Shown: positions 8,752 through 16,504 of the stretch, piece by piece
Numbering within the stretch: position 1 is the stretch's first letter
Layout of the letters: the number at the start of each line of letters is the position of its first letter
Assembly: GCF_000013205.1 (NCBI RefSeq)
Contig: NC_007775.1
Coordinates: forward strand, 372,001-436,000
Direction of reading: 5' to 3'
From: Synechococcus sp. JA-3-3Ab
GTDB taxonomy: Bacteria > Cyanobacteriota > Cyanobacteriia > Thermostichales > Thermostichaceae
DNA: 64,000 nt
Program-made: the position numbers and the translations under genes
Notes under the pieces: model-generated
The model's database searches: none
The model's input: the letters and a program-made list of their open reading frames with translations, nothing else
Told to the model about the DNA's origin: nothing

Positions 8752-10770
8752 ATGGCCACGTTCTACTCCTCAACCTCAGGATCGGCAGCTCTAGCCCCTC
8801 CCCGCACTTTCCCTCTTACCGCCGTGGTCGGCCAGCAAACCGCCAAGCTGGCTCTCCTGTTGGCGGCGGTGGATCCCAGCTTGGGAGGAGTGGTGCTGGT
8901 GGGGCCGCGCGGCACGGCCAAGTCGGTCTTGGCCCGAGGGATCCACGCCCTGCTGCCCCCCATCGAGGTGATTGCCGGCTCCTATTGCAACGACGACCCG
9001 GCGCGGCCCGAGACCTGGTCGGACTGGGCCAAGGCCCGCTACCCCCAGGGAACGACACCCCCCACCCAGGTGATAGCCCCTCCCTTTGTCCAAGTGCCTT
9101 TGGGGGTGACCGAGGATCGGCTCTTGGGATCCGTGGATGTGGAGGCCTCGGTGAGGCAGGGGGAAACGGTTTTTCAGCCGGGGCTCTTGGCTGCCGCCCA
9201 CCGCGGCGTGCTCTACGTGGATGACATCCACCTCTTGGACGACGCCATCGTCAACCTGCTGCTGACGGTGGTGGGAGATGGGGTCAACCGCCTGGAGCGG
9301 GAAGGGCTGAGCCTGCAACACCCCTGCCGGCCTCTCTTGGTGGCCACCTACAACCCCGAAGAGGGATCCCTGCGCCCCCACCTGCTGGATCGCCTGGCGC
9401 TGGTGGTGCCGGTGGGGCAGGAGCTGAGCCTGGAAGAGCGCAGGGAAATTGTCCAGCGGGCAACGCAATTTGTCGACGCTCCCGAGTCCTTTCTGGCGGA
9501 ACACCAAGCGGAACTGGAGGAAATCCGCACCCGCATTCTCCTGGCGCGGGAGTGGCTGCCCCAGGTCAAGCCCAAGCGGGAACAGATCCTCTACCTGGTG
9601 CAAGAGGCCATCCGCGGCAACGTCCAAGGCCATCGAGGGGAGCAGTTTGCCCTGCGGGCCGCCTGTGCCCTGGCCGCCCTGGAGGGACGGGATCGCCTGG
9701 TGGCCGAGGATCTGCAACAGGCAGTGCAACTGGTGCTGCTGCCCCGCGCCCGCTACGATCCCGACCAACCCCCGCCGCCACCCCAATCGCAACAGTCGGA
9801 TCCCCAGCCGCCAGAGCCCGATAAGGAGGGGGAAGACAGAGAAGAGACGGAGCCCCAGCCGGAAAATCCCAGCCTGCCCCAGGAGTTTTTCTTCGATCCC
9901 GAACAAGTGGCCCTCGACCCGCGCCTCTTGGCCTTTGCCCAATCCCTCAACCAACAAGGGAAAACGGGATCCCGCAGCCTGGTGTTCAGCGCCGACCGGG
10001 GCCGCTACGTCAAGCCCATCCTGCCCCAGGGCGCCAATCCCCGCATCGCCGTCGACGCCACTCTGCGGGCGGCTGCCCCCTACCAGAAAAGCCGCCGCCA
10101 GCGGCAGCCGGGGCGGGCCGTCATTGTTGAGCCCGGCGACATCCGCGCCAAGAAGCTGGCCCGCAAGGCAGGGGCCTTGGTGATCTTCGTGGTAGACGCC
10201 TCCGGCTCCATGGCCCTCAACCGCATGCAGGCGGCCAAAGGCGCCGCCCTGCGCCTGCTCACTGAGGCCTACCAAAACCGCGACAAAGTTGCCCTGATTG
10301 CCTTTCGCGGCGAGGCTGCCGAGGTGCTGCTGCCCCCCACCCGCTCCATCGAGCTGGCCCGCCGCCGCCTGGAATCCCTGCCCTGCGGCGGGGGATCCCC
10401 ACTGGCCCATGCCCTCACCCAAGCGGTGCGCCTGGGGGTGAACGCCCGCGCCAGCGGCGACGTGGGAGAGGTGCTCCTGGTAGCCCTCACCGATGGCCGG
10501 GCCAACATCCCCCTCAGCCGCTCCCTGGGACGCAGCGAAAGCGATCCCATCGACCTGAAGCAGGAGCTGCGGGAGATCGCCCTGCGCATCCGCGCCCTGG
10601 GATTGAAGCTGCTTCTCATCGACTCGCAGAGCCGCTTTGTAACCACCGGTTTCAGCGCCGAGCTGGCGGAACTGGCGGGCGGACGGTACTTTCATCTGCC
10701 CCGCGCCACCGACCAGGGGATCGCAGCCGTGGCCCGCTCGGCCATGCAAGAGGGACGCCCATACCCTTGA
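8752..10770 (+). CDS. chlD: Magnesium chelatase ATPase subunit D
   Basis: ChlD works with ChlI and ChlH to insert Mg2+ into protoporphyrin IX, the first committed chlorophyll step. The ATG at 8752 (MATFYSS) gives 672 residues; an in-frame GTG upstream at 8716 is less likely. The N-terminal AAA+ domain has a Walker A-like [13 protein letters not shown] and [12 protein letters not shown]. An acidic Pro-rich linker (about residues 335-375) follows. The C-terminal von Willebrand A domain has the metal-binding MIDAS motif DASGSMA near residue 485. All parts expected of ChlD are present. A hairpin terminator follows the stop. Confidence 0.94.
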   Translation: MATFYSSTSGSAALAPPRTFPLTAVVGQQTAKLALLLAAVDPSLGGVVLVGPRGTAKSVLARGIHALLPPIEVIAGSYCNDDPARPETWSDWAKARYPQGTTPPTQVIAPPFVQVPLGVTEDRLLGSVDVEASVRQGETVFQPGLLAAAHRGVLYVDDIHLLDDAIVNLLLTVVGDGVNRLEREGLSLQHPCRPLLVATYNPEEGSLRPHLLDRLALVVPVGQELSLEERREIVQRATQFVDAPESFLAEHQAELEEIRTRILLAREWLPQVKPKREQILYLVQEAIRGNVQGHRGEQFALRAACALAALEGRDRLVAEDLQQAVQLVLLPRARYDPDQPPPPPQSQQSDPQPPEPDKEGEDREETEPQPENPSLPQEFFFDPEQVALDPRLLAFAQSLNQQGKTGSRSLVFSADRGRYVKPILPQGANPRIAVDATLRAAAPYQKSRRQRQPGRAVIVEPGDIRAKKLARKAGALVIFVVDASGSMALNRMQAAKGAALRLLTEAYQNRDKVALIAFRGEAAEVLLPPTRSIELARRRLESLPCGGGSPLAHALTQAVRLGVNARASGDVGEVLLVALTDGRANIPLSRSLGRSESDPIDLKQELREIALRIRALGLKLLLIDSQSRFVTTGFSAELAELAGGRYFHLPRATDQGIAAVARSAMQEGRPYP

Positions 10771-10775
10771 GAGAG

Positions 10776-10809
10776 CAGCTCTCCCTCGGTAGGAGCTGTA
10801 ACTTTTCTT
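10776..10809 (+). terminator. Probable chlD terminator
   Basis: A CAGCTC / GAGCTG stem (10776-10781 with 10793-10798) and an 11-nt loop are followed by TAACTTTTCTT. It sits 5 bases after the chlD stop. The U-tract is interrupted, so its strength is uncertain. Confidence 0.55.
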
Positions 10810-10851
10810 AATGGTTGGTTATGATCCCTGTAGGCGCTCTTAGCTTGCCCT

Positions 10852-11601
10852 ATGGTCACAGGACTCCTGCCAGAACTCTCTTTGCCTCATTCCATGCTTA
10901 CTGACTGGGTCAGCCGGGGAGTGAGCGCAGCCATTCGCGCTCTCTTCAAGCAGGCAGAGCGGCTGGAGGCGCGCGTGCGGGCAGAGCCCATCGCCAAGCT
11001 GTTGCAAGGACGCATCGACAGCTTTGAGCTGGTGGGCCAGAACCTGCAGATGTACAACGGCCTGCGGCTTTCGCTTTTAGAGCTGTTTTGCAACGCTGTA
11101 GCCATTGACTTTAGCCAAATCTGGCAGGGTCGGATTAAGCTGCGGCAGCCGGTGCAGGCCAGGATGCGGGTGGTGCTGAGCGAAGCGGATCTGGCGCGAT
11201 CCTTTAACACGCCTTTTGTGCTGAACAAGCTGGCTCAGGTGGATCAGGGGGGCAAGCCGCTCTCATTTCATCAGGTCGAGGTTCACCTCACCCCAGAGCA
11301 GCGGTTGCGATTGCAGGCCGAGGTTCAGCCAGGGGGAGAAAAGCCCTTGCAGGTGGGCTTTTCCGCTCGCATCGAGGTGCTAGAACGTCGCCGCATTTGC
11401 CTTGCCGATCCGCTGTTTGAGGGCGACACGGAGGAGGGGCGGGCCCTGAGCCGAGCCTTGGTGGATCACCTGAATGCGCTCCTGGATTTGGATCGGCTAG
11501 CCCTGCAAGGGAGCAAGCTGCGAGTAGATCGGGTGTGCCTACAGCCTCACCAGATGATCCTCTACGGCAGCGCTGCTCTGGTGCGGTTTCCCACCCGCTA
11601 G
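10852..11601 (+). CDS. DUF2993 (LmeA-like) protein
   Basis: A 249-residue protein with the cyanobacterial DUF2993 pattern: a charged helical N-terminus (SAAIRALFKQAERLEARV), then alternating beta-strand sequence such as IDSFELVGQNLQMYNGLRLSLLEL and VQARMRVVLSEADLARSFNTP. DUF2993 members resemble lipid-binding (TULIP/LmeA-like) proteins, so a role at membranes or in the cell envelope is a family-level inference. There is no signal peptide or transmembrane helix. Translation may begin at the ATG at 10852 or the one at 10894. Confidence 0.75.
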   Translation: MVTGLLPELSLPHSMLTDWVSRGVSAAIRALFKQAERLEARVRAEPIAKLLQGRIDSFELVGQNLQMYNGLRLSLLELFCNAVAIDFSQIWQGRIKLRQPVQARMRVVLSEADLARSFNTPFVLNKLAQVDQGGKPLSFHQVEVHLTPEQRLRLQAEVQPGGEKPLQVGFSARIEVLERRRICLADPLFEGDTEEGRALSRALVDHLNALLDLDRLALQGSKLRVDRVCLQPHQMILYGSAALVRFPTR

Positions 11602-11618
11602 CCCCCCTGGGAAAATGC

Positions 11619-11647
11619 TTGACAACCTTTTGGAAGGCGGGTACGCT
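11619..11647 (+). promoter_or_regulatory. Sigma70-type promoter for a candidate sRNA
   Basis: A perfect -35 TTGACA (11619-11624), a 17-bp spacer, and a -10-like TACGCT (11642-11647). It begins 18 bp after the DUF2993 stop and points into a short segment ending in a terminator hairpin, with no gene behind it. Confidence 0.45.
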
Positions 11648-11653
11648 CAGGGG

Positions 11654-11717
11654 TGGTGAGGAGTGAAGAGAAGAAGCCTCTGGGGTCGAAACACGGACAG
11701 ACGCCCAGAGGTTTTTT
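11654..11717 (+). ncRNA. Candidate small RNA (about 65 nt)
   Basis: The expected transcript from the promoter at 11619 begins near 11654 and ends in the T-run at 11712-11717. It has an unstructured purine-rich 5' part containing GGTGAGGAGTG and one strong terminator hairpin. The purine motif is the complement of the ACUCCUCAC core known from the cyanobacterial sRNA Yfr1, so it could pair with Yfr1 or simply resemble a Shine-Dalgarno sequence. A 20-codon GTG-initiated Arg-rich frame exists but has poor spacing to any ribosome-binding site. Alternatively the whole segment is only the DUF2993 3' end. Confidence 0.4.
11677..11717 (+). terminator. Intrinsic terminator
   Basis: CCTCTGGG (11677-11684) pairs with CCCAGAGG (11704-11711), followed by TTTTTT. 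This is a strong rho-independent terminator for the small RNA and/or the DUF2993 gene upstream. Confidence 0.8.
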
Positions 11718-11964
11718 CATGACCTGCTCAGCCTCAACGGGGACACCGCCATCCCTACCTAGCCTCCGAAGTTTTAACTATTCTCAACCACAGGGGATGG
11801 GGGACTTTTCCCAACACCCTGGCCTCTTGCCCCAATTGGGAAAAAGCCTGTCCCCCCAAACTGGCTACGACCCTTTGAATTCAGGCTGGGACATAGCACC
11901 TGCCACAACTTTTTTTGCTCGAAAAGGTTCCAAAGAGTCTCCCCTGAGCCTCAGGGGTCTTGGT
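11718..11964. other. Gene-free spacer with a hairpin
   Basis: No convincing coding frame on either strand. It contains C-rich and A-rich patches and the hairpin described next. Long frames crossing it on the plus strand run into the complement of the VOC gene and are shadows. Confidence 0.5.
11941..11957 (-). terminator. Probable terminator of the VOC gene
   Basis: CCCCTGA-GCC-TCAGGGG forms a perfect 7-bp hairpin starting 8 bases after the VOC gene's stop on the minus strand. The sequence after it (AGACTCTTTGG) is only weakly T-rich. Confidence 0.45.
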
Positions 11965-12408
11965 TCAGTTGCAAGTCCCCTCCCAGGTCATCGCCTGCCA
12001 GAAGGCCGCAGAAGGTTGGTGCAACACAATGCGATTGCCATCGGGATCCCGGAAGTCCACCTCCTGGCCGTGAAAGGCCTGCCGCAGCGGCGAAACGGAG
12101 ATCTGGTGCTCCGCCAACACCGCCGCCAGGGATCCCAGGCATGCCGCCAGATCCTGCACCTGCAGGCAAAGACTTGCTGCTCCCGCCTGGGCGGCAAACT
12201 CTGGATGGAGACTGCGGTAGAGGCCCAGTCGCAGGCCAGGCAGGCGAAACTCCACATACACTGGCTCTCCCTCCCTGGAGAGCTGGACTTGGGGCGGGAT
12301 CCCCAAGAGGGCCTGGTAAAAGTGCAACAAACGGGGCAAATTGGGGGTGGCCAAGCTCAGCAAAGCTGCAGCAATCTGCATCGCAACCGGAAAAAGGAAG
12401 CCACTCAT
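11965..12408 (-). CDS. VOC-superfamily (glyoxalase/bleomycin-resistance fold) protein
   Basis: A 147-residue protein with the paired beta-alpha-beta-beta-beta layout of VOC proteins: IAAALLSLATPNLPRLLHFY at the start, VYVEFRLPGLRLGLYR in the middle, and the C-terminal signature VDFRDPDGNRIVLHQP. In this superfamily the fold holds a divalent metal for isomerase, dioxygenase or resistance functions; which one applies cannot be told. The ATG at 12408 has GGAAG upstream, and a second ATG at 12381 is possible. It is transcribed away from mreB. Confidence 0.8.
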   Translation of the reverse strand: MSGFLFPVAMQIAAALLSLATPNLPRLLHFYQALLGIPPQVQLSREGEPVYVEFRLPGLRLGLYRSLHPEFAAQAGAASLCLQVQDLAACLGSLAAVLAEHQISVSPLRQAFHGQEVDFRDPDGNRIVLHQPSAAFWQAMTWEGTCN

Positions 12409-12546
12409 TCTAATCCGAACTTCCGCTGATAGCCAGCCCTAACTGCGCCACTCGGAAAGGGATCCCCGCCTCTCCTAGGATTGGACTATAGTAGGTAGCG
12501 AGACTTGCTGCTCTTTCTTCACGAATAAAAACTGGAGCAACCTACC

Positions 12547-13575
12547 GTGGGGCTATTCAGCCGATTTTCCCGTGACATGGGCATCGATCTGGGCACGGCC
12601 AACACCCTAGTCTATGTGGCTGGCCGCGGCATTGTCCTACAGGAGCCCTCTGTCGTCGCCATCGACCAAAACACCAAACAACCGCTGGCCGTGGGGGAAG
12701 ATGCCAAAAAAATGTTGGGCCGTACCCCGGGCAACATCGTGGCTGTGCGTCCTCTGCGGGATGGGGTGATCGCCGACTTCGACACGGCGGAGATGATGCT
12801 GAAGCACTTCATCCAGCGGGTGCATGGAGGTCGTTACTTGATCGCCCCGCGCATCGTCATCGGGATCCCAAGTGGGGTGACCGGCGTAGAGCGACGGGCA
12901 GTGATGGAAGCGGCCCTGCAAGCCGGCTCGCGGGAGGTGTATTTGGTGGATGAGCCGGTGGCAGCAGCCATCGGCGCGGGGCTGCCGGTGCAAGAGCCCA
13001 CCGGGAACATGATCATCGACATCGGCGGCGGCACCACCGAGGTGGCCGTCCTCAGCTTGCAAGGGATCGTCCTCAGCGAGTCGGTGCGGGTGGCAGGAGA
13101 CGAGCTGAGCGAGGCCATCATTCAGTACATGAAAAAAGTTCACAATCTCACCATCGGGGAGCGCACTGCCGAAGAGATTAAAATTCAAATCGGCTCTGCC
13201 TACCCAACTCAAGAGGAGATGACCATGGAAGTGCGGGGGCTGCATTTGCTTTCGGGTTTGCCCCGCACTGTGACGGTGAAGAGCACTGAGATCCGTGAGA
13301 GCATGGCCGAGCCCCTCTCGGTCATTGTGGAGGCCATCAAGCGCACCCTGGAGCGCACGCCGCCGGAATTGGCGGCAGACATCATCGACCGCGGCATTAT
13401 GTTGGCGGGAGGGGGGGCGTTGCTCAAGGGGCTAGACGCCCTGATCAGCCATGAGACCGGGATCCTGGTTCACATTGCCCCGGATCCCCTCAGTTGTGTG
13501 GTGCTCGGTACAGGGCGGGTTTTGGAGGATTTCAAAACCTTGGGTCGAGTGTTGAGCGGCAGCTTCAAGGGTTAG
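12547..13575 (+). CDS. mreB: Rod shape-determining actin homologue MreB
   Basis: A 342-residue bacterial actin that polymerises on the inner membrane and guides peptidoglycan synthesis. The start is GTG ([15 protein letters not shown]). Phosphate-1 motif [13 protein letters not shown], phosphate-2 [15 protein letters not shown] near residue 160 and the adenosine motif [13 protein letters not shown] near 290 are intact. The N-terminal Phe-Ser-Arg-Phe stretch fits a membrane-binding amphipathic element. It is the first gene of mreBCD, with 60 bp to mreC. Confidence 0.95.
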   Translation: MGLFSRFSRDMGIDLGTANTLVYVAGRGIVLQEPSVVAIDQNTKQPLAVGEDAKKMLGRTPGNIVAVRPLRDGVIADFDTAEMMLKHFIQRVHGGRYLIAPRIVIGIPSGVTGVERRAVMEAALQAGSREVYLVDEPVAAAIGAGLPVQEPTGNMIIDIGGGTTEVAVLSLQGIVLSESVRVAGDELSEAIIQYMKKVHNLTIGERTAEEIKIQIGSAYPTQEEMTMEVRGLHLLSGLPRTVTVKSTEIRESMAEPLSVIVEAIKRTLERTPPELAADIIDRGIMLAGGGALLKGLDALISHETGILVHIAPDPLSCVVLGTGRVLEDFKTLGRVLSGSFKG

Positions 13576-13635
13576 AGGAGTTTCCTCTGAATCCCTGATT
13601 CGAGGTGTGAGTCGAGTGGGTTAGAGAGGTATTGC

Positions 13636-14379
13636 TTGAATCGGCTACACCAGTGGTGGATGCGTTATGGTTTGGGGTTGCTCCTGTCTGCTTCGGCGAT
13701 AGGAGGGGCGTGGGCTTTGCGCCAGACCCAGGGATCCCTGCTGGTGGAGCTGTACAGTTGGCTCACCGCACCCATCCGTCCACCTGTGGATCCTGACGCC
13801 GTACTTAGCCAGGCCGCCACCCGCGAGCTACAGGCCCTGGTGGCCGAGCTGCGGCACCAAAACCGCGAGCTGAAGCGCCTGCTGCAATTTACCGAGCAAA
13901 TGCCCCAAGCAGGGATCCCGGCGGCGGTGGTGGGCCGCAGCGCCGATCACTGGTGGCAACAGCTCACCCTCAGCCGCGGCAGCCAGCATGGGGTCAGGGT
14001 AGGAGATGTGGTTATGGCACCGGGGGGATTGGTCGGGCGGGTTGAGGCGGTAACCCCCAACACCAGCCGCGTGCTGCTTATTAGCGATCCCACCAGCCGT
14101 GTCGGGGTGATGCTCAGCCGCAGCCGGCACATGGGCATCTTGCGGGGCACCGGCACCCAGAACGCCATCTTGGATTTTTTCGATAAGGATCCCAAAGTGG
14201 AAGTGGGGGATGTGGTGGTAACTTCGGGCCTGAGCAGCTTCTACCCGGCGGGGGTTGTGGTGGGAACGGTTCGAGCCATCAACCTGGATGCCAGCCCTGC
14301 CCCACAAGCCACAGTCGAATTGTCGGCGCCCCTGGGCCTCTTGGAGTGGGCCTTGATTTACCGCTATGCTCAACCTTAA
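13636..14379 (+). CDS. mreC: Cell shape-determining protein MreC
   Basis: A 247-residue bitopic protein with a TTG start. One N-terminal membrane helix (about residues 10-28), a coiled coil (ATRELQALVAELRHQNRELKRLLQF, about 55-80) and the periplasmic beta-rich domain containing GDVVMAPGGLVGRVEAV and VGDVVVTSGLSSFYPAG. MreC links MreB/MreD to peptidoglycan synthases. It overlaps mreD by 14 bp, which indicates translational coupling. Confidence 0.92.
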   Translation: MNRLHQWWMRYGLGLLLSASAIGGAWALRQTQGSLLVELYSWLTAPIRPPVDPDAVLSQAATRELQALVAELRHQNRELKRLLQFTEQMPQAGIPAAVVGRSADHWWQQLTLSRGSQHGVRVGDVVMAPGGLVGRVEAVTPNTSRVLLISDPTSRVGVMLSRSRHMGILRGTGTQNAILDFFDKDPKVEVGDVVVTSGLSSFYPAGVVVGTVRAINLDASPAPQATVELSAPLGLLEWALIYRYAQP

Positions 14380-14995
14380 GTCTCGCCTCAATTGGCTGGT
14401 CACCGCCTTGTCAGGGCTGTTGGCGGTGGTGGCCCCTTGGTGGCGGGGGCCGGGCTTGGAGCTGGCGGGCCTAACCCCCGATTGGCCCCTGATCTGGGTG
14501 GTGTGCTGGAGCGTGCGGCGCAAGGCTTGGCAGGGGGCTGTTGCCGGGATCACATTGGGTTTTCTGCAGGATGCCCTGACCAACCCTTATCCTACCCATG
14601 CCCTGGGGTTGGCGGTGGTCGGGATCCTCACGGCCAAGTTGCAGAAGCAGCGCTACATGCAAGAGGACTTCATCTCCGTGGCTTTGATCGTCTTCGGCAT
14701 GGTGGTGATTGCCGAGACGCTGATGGCGCTGCAATGGATGTGGCTGACGGCCTCTCAGGGATCCGCTGGCCTCGAGCCGGCGGAAATGGCAACTTGGTTG
14801 GATGGGTTGGCAAACTCCTCGCCCGCCGCCGGCGCCATTGGCGGCGATGGCCCCCGTTCTCTGGAGAGCATCTGGTGGAACCATCAGCGCAATGCCCTCA
14901 CGTCGGCCATTTTAAGCAGCCTGTGGGCCCCCGCTCTCTATTGGCCCCTCAGCCGTTGGTGGCAATCTCAAGAGCAGGATTTGAGAGAGACCTAG
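14366..14995 (+). CDS. mreD: Rod shape-determining protein MreD
   Basis: A 209-residue membrane protein with about five hydrophobic segments. These include WLVTALSGLLAVVAPWW at the start and the family-like GITLGFLQDALTNPYPTHALGLAVVGIL. An insertion of about 40 Gly/Ala/Ser-rich residues (around 130-165) lies before the last helix. MreD sequences are poorly conserved, so position directly after mreC with a 14-bp overlap is the main support. Confidence 0.85.
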   Translation: MLNLKSRLNWLVTALSGLLAVVAPWWRGPGLELAGLTPDWPLIWVVCWSVRRKAWQGAVAGITLGFLQDALTNPYPTHALGLAVVGILTAKLQKQRYMQEDFISVALIVFGMVVIAETLMALQWMWLTASQGSAGLEPAEMATWLDGLANSSPAAGAIGGDGPRSLESIWWNHQRNALTSAILSSLWAPALYWPLSRWWQSQEQDLRET

Positions 14996-15110
14996 CTGCA
15001 GGTTCTGCCGCCAGTGATCTGCATTCCCCACAGCCGCTGCCGGGCGCGATGGGACATCGGTTGCACAGCTACTGCTCCCAACGGCGGCAAAACGGTTCCT
15101 TGCCCCATTT

Positions 15111-15144
15111 CCTCTCTCCCTAGGAGAGGAACGGGGGGTGAGGG
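15111..15144. repeat. Dispersed C/G-rich repeat, copy A
   Basis: CCTCTCTCCCTAGGAGAGG followed by AACGGGGGGTGAGGG. It contains a CCTCTC/GAGAGG hairpin. Related sequence occurs at 36313-36341 and, inverted, at 51033-51068, always between genes. Confidence 0.5.
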
Positions 15145-15282
15145 CTTGGGGTCGCTCTCAGAGGGATCCGTTTTCGCCTAAAATGACAAAGCCCTCTGCC
15201 ACCCACTGCCAACGGGCCAACAGACTCTGGGCCAAGCGGATGGGAAGGTGTTGAGGTTGACTCGATTGAGGGAGAGGGATCC

Positions 15283-15510
15283 ATGCCTCATACCATCGTC
15301 ACCGATATTTGTGAAGGCGTTGCCGACTGTGTGGAGGCCTGCCCCGTCGCCTGCATTCACCCTGGGGACGGCAAAAATGCCAAAGGCACCGACTACTTCT
15401 GGATCGACTTTGCCACCTGTATTGACTGTGGCATCTGTCTTCAGGTTTGCCCTGTGGAAGGGGCGATCCTGCCGGAGGAAAAACCGCACCTGCAGCGAGT
15501 GCCCAACTAG
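15283..15510 (+). CDS. Ferredoxin with two Fe-S cluster motifs (7Fe/8Fe type)
   Basis: A 75-residue electron carrier. The C-terminal cluster motif is canonical CxxCxxCxxxCP (CIDCGICLQVCP). The N-terminal set (Cys 10, 16, 20 and 24 in ICEGVADCVEACPVACI) has the longer spacing seen in 7Fe ferredoxins, so one cluster may be [3Fe-4S]. It is not PsaC: the spacing and N-terminus differ. A GGGAGAGG-like sequence precedes the ATG. The partner enzyme is not evident from neighbours. Confidence 0.88.
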   Translation: MPHTIVTDICEGVADCVEACPVACIHPGDGKNAKGTDYFWIDFATCIDCGICLQVCPVEGAILPEEKPHLQRVPN

Positions 15511-15535
15511 CCCGGCGGGCTGCTTCTTCCCAATT
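15509..15535 (+). terminator. Weak hairpin after ferredoxin gene
   Basis: AGCCC-GGC-GGGCT followed by GCTTCTTCCC lies between the convergent ferredoxin and membrane-protein genes. It has no clean U-tract. Confidence 0.35.
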
Positions 15536-15548
15536 TTGCAATTGCCTT

Positions 15549-16073
15549 TCAGCCCAGAGAAGCCAAAGCCACAACGGCGCTGGTCAACCAGTTCAAGGAC
15601 AGGAGCCCGCCCAGGAAGGCCAACGGGATCAGACCCGCCAGGCGCCACCACTCCAGATCCAGCGCCACCGCTGCCGCCCGCACCTGCCAAACCACAAACC
15701 ACAACAGCGCCACGAACCCCAACAGGGATCCGGCCACTCCGCCCAAGGATTGGGCAGGTCCCAGCAGCAGCCAGGGCAGGCCAGCAAAGCCCGTCAGGCA
15801 GAGGAGCGACGCAAAAGAAGGGGCAGCCCGCCCAAAACAAAAGGCCAGCGCCTGCAGCAGGGCCGCCAGGCTTACCCATCCCAGGAAGCCTGCCAGCAGC
15901 GCCAGCACCATGCTCGGCAGGTTTACCCCGAAACGACGCACAGCCTCGAGAATGTTCAGCAGCGCCACCACCCCAAAAGCTTGCCAGAGAACAGGCTGTT
16001 GCCGCAGCGAGCGAAAGGTGGGCTCCGGCAGAAACCAAGCGCCGTAAATGTTATCCAACAAAGAGTCGAGCAT
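15549..16073 (-). CDS. Multi-helix membrane protein, Yip1-like
   Basis: The ATG at 16073 (MLDSLLDNIYGAWFLPEPTF) gives 174 residues. The N-terminal FLPEPTFRSLRQQP resembles Yip1-type proteins, followed by about five hydrophobic helices and Pro/Gly breaks. The function of bacterial Yip1-like proteins is not established. The open frame continues upstream to 16187 but that extension looks non-coding. It converges on the ferredoxin gene. Confidence 0.65.
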   Translation of the reverse strand: MLDSLLDNIYGAWFLPEPTFRSLRQQPVLWQAFGVVALLNILEAVRRFGVNLPSMVLALLAGFLGWVSLAALLQALAFCFGRAAPSFASLLCLTGFAGLPWLLLGPAQSLGGVAGSLLGFVALLWFVVWQVRAAAVALDLEWWRLAGLIPLAFLGGLLSLNWLTSAVVALASLG

Positions 16074-16180
16074 GGCCGGCAAAAAGTCGGTCTGCCCTCC
16101 TATCCTAGCCCAACGACAAGAGGGCTCCTCCAAAGCCAAGCAAATGCCGATCCCGTCCTTGGCAAAGCCCTGATGAGCAC

Positions 16181-16212
16181 TTGACAAGCACGGCCCGCAG
16201 ATGCGGTATGAT
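16181..16212 (+). promoter_or_regulatory. Probable promoter of the 6S-like RNA
   Basis: A -10 TATGAT at 16207-16212 lies 7 bases before the inferred RNA 5' end. TTGACA at 16181-16186 is a perfect -35 hexamer, but its 20-bp spacing is longer than usual, so the true -35 may be a weaker sequence. Confidence 0.5.
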
Positions 16213-16218
16213 GGGCTA

Positions 16219-16403
16219 AGGATTCTGAGGCGTTGGTGACTGCCGTTACGTTTTTGCGATCGATACCCTTCGACAATTAGGACGGGTGTGGATGTGAGAG
16301 CAGTAAGCCAAACTCGATTTGGAAACTATCGATAGTCATCCCCGATGTCCTACACTGGCTTTTCCAGGTCGAAAACCACGGTAAAACGGCGCAATAGGAT
16401 CCT
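16219..16403 (+). ncRNA. ssaA: 6S RNA candidate
   Basis: 6S RNA binds the sigma70-type RNA polymerase holoenzyme as a promoter mimic. The segment folds into one long interrupted hairpin. AGGAUUCU pairs with AGGAUCCU at the two ends, GCGUUG with CGGCGC, GCCGU with ACGGU, and GUUUUUG with CGAAAAC. A large central bubble follows, with a small hairpin CUGG-CUUUU-CCAG on its 3' side. Then AGGAC pairs with GUCCU and GGAUG with CAUCC below apical loops. This is the 6S layout. End-to-end length is 185 nt, the size I recall for Synechococcus PCC 6301 6S RNA. The identification is by structure only. Confidence 0.72.
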
Positions 16404-16404
16404 C

Positions 16405-16440
16405 AAGAAGGCTCTCGCTGGAGGGCCTTCTTGCTCTTAA
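16405..16440 (+). terminator. Terminator after the 6S-like RNA
   Basis: AAGAAGGC pairs with GCCTTCTT (16405-16412 with 16425-16432), followed by GCTCTT. It lies immediately after the closing stem of the 6S-like RNA. Confidence 0.7.
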
Positions 16441-16504
16441 TGGCTGCACGGGATCCCTCGTCAGGCAAGTTTTGAGGGGAGCTGAGGTGGTTGTGGGATG
16501 GGGG

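Noticed and set aside
8791-10749. 652-codon minus-strand frame opposite chlD
   Set aside because: It is antisense to a complete magnesium chelatase gene, and its composition is the mirror of GC-rich codons.
11654-11717. Yfr1 itself on the minus strand
   Set aside because: The ACTCCTCACC core is present there, but no terminator hairpin with U-tract follows on that strand.
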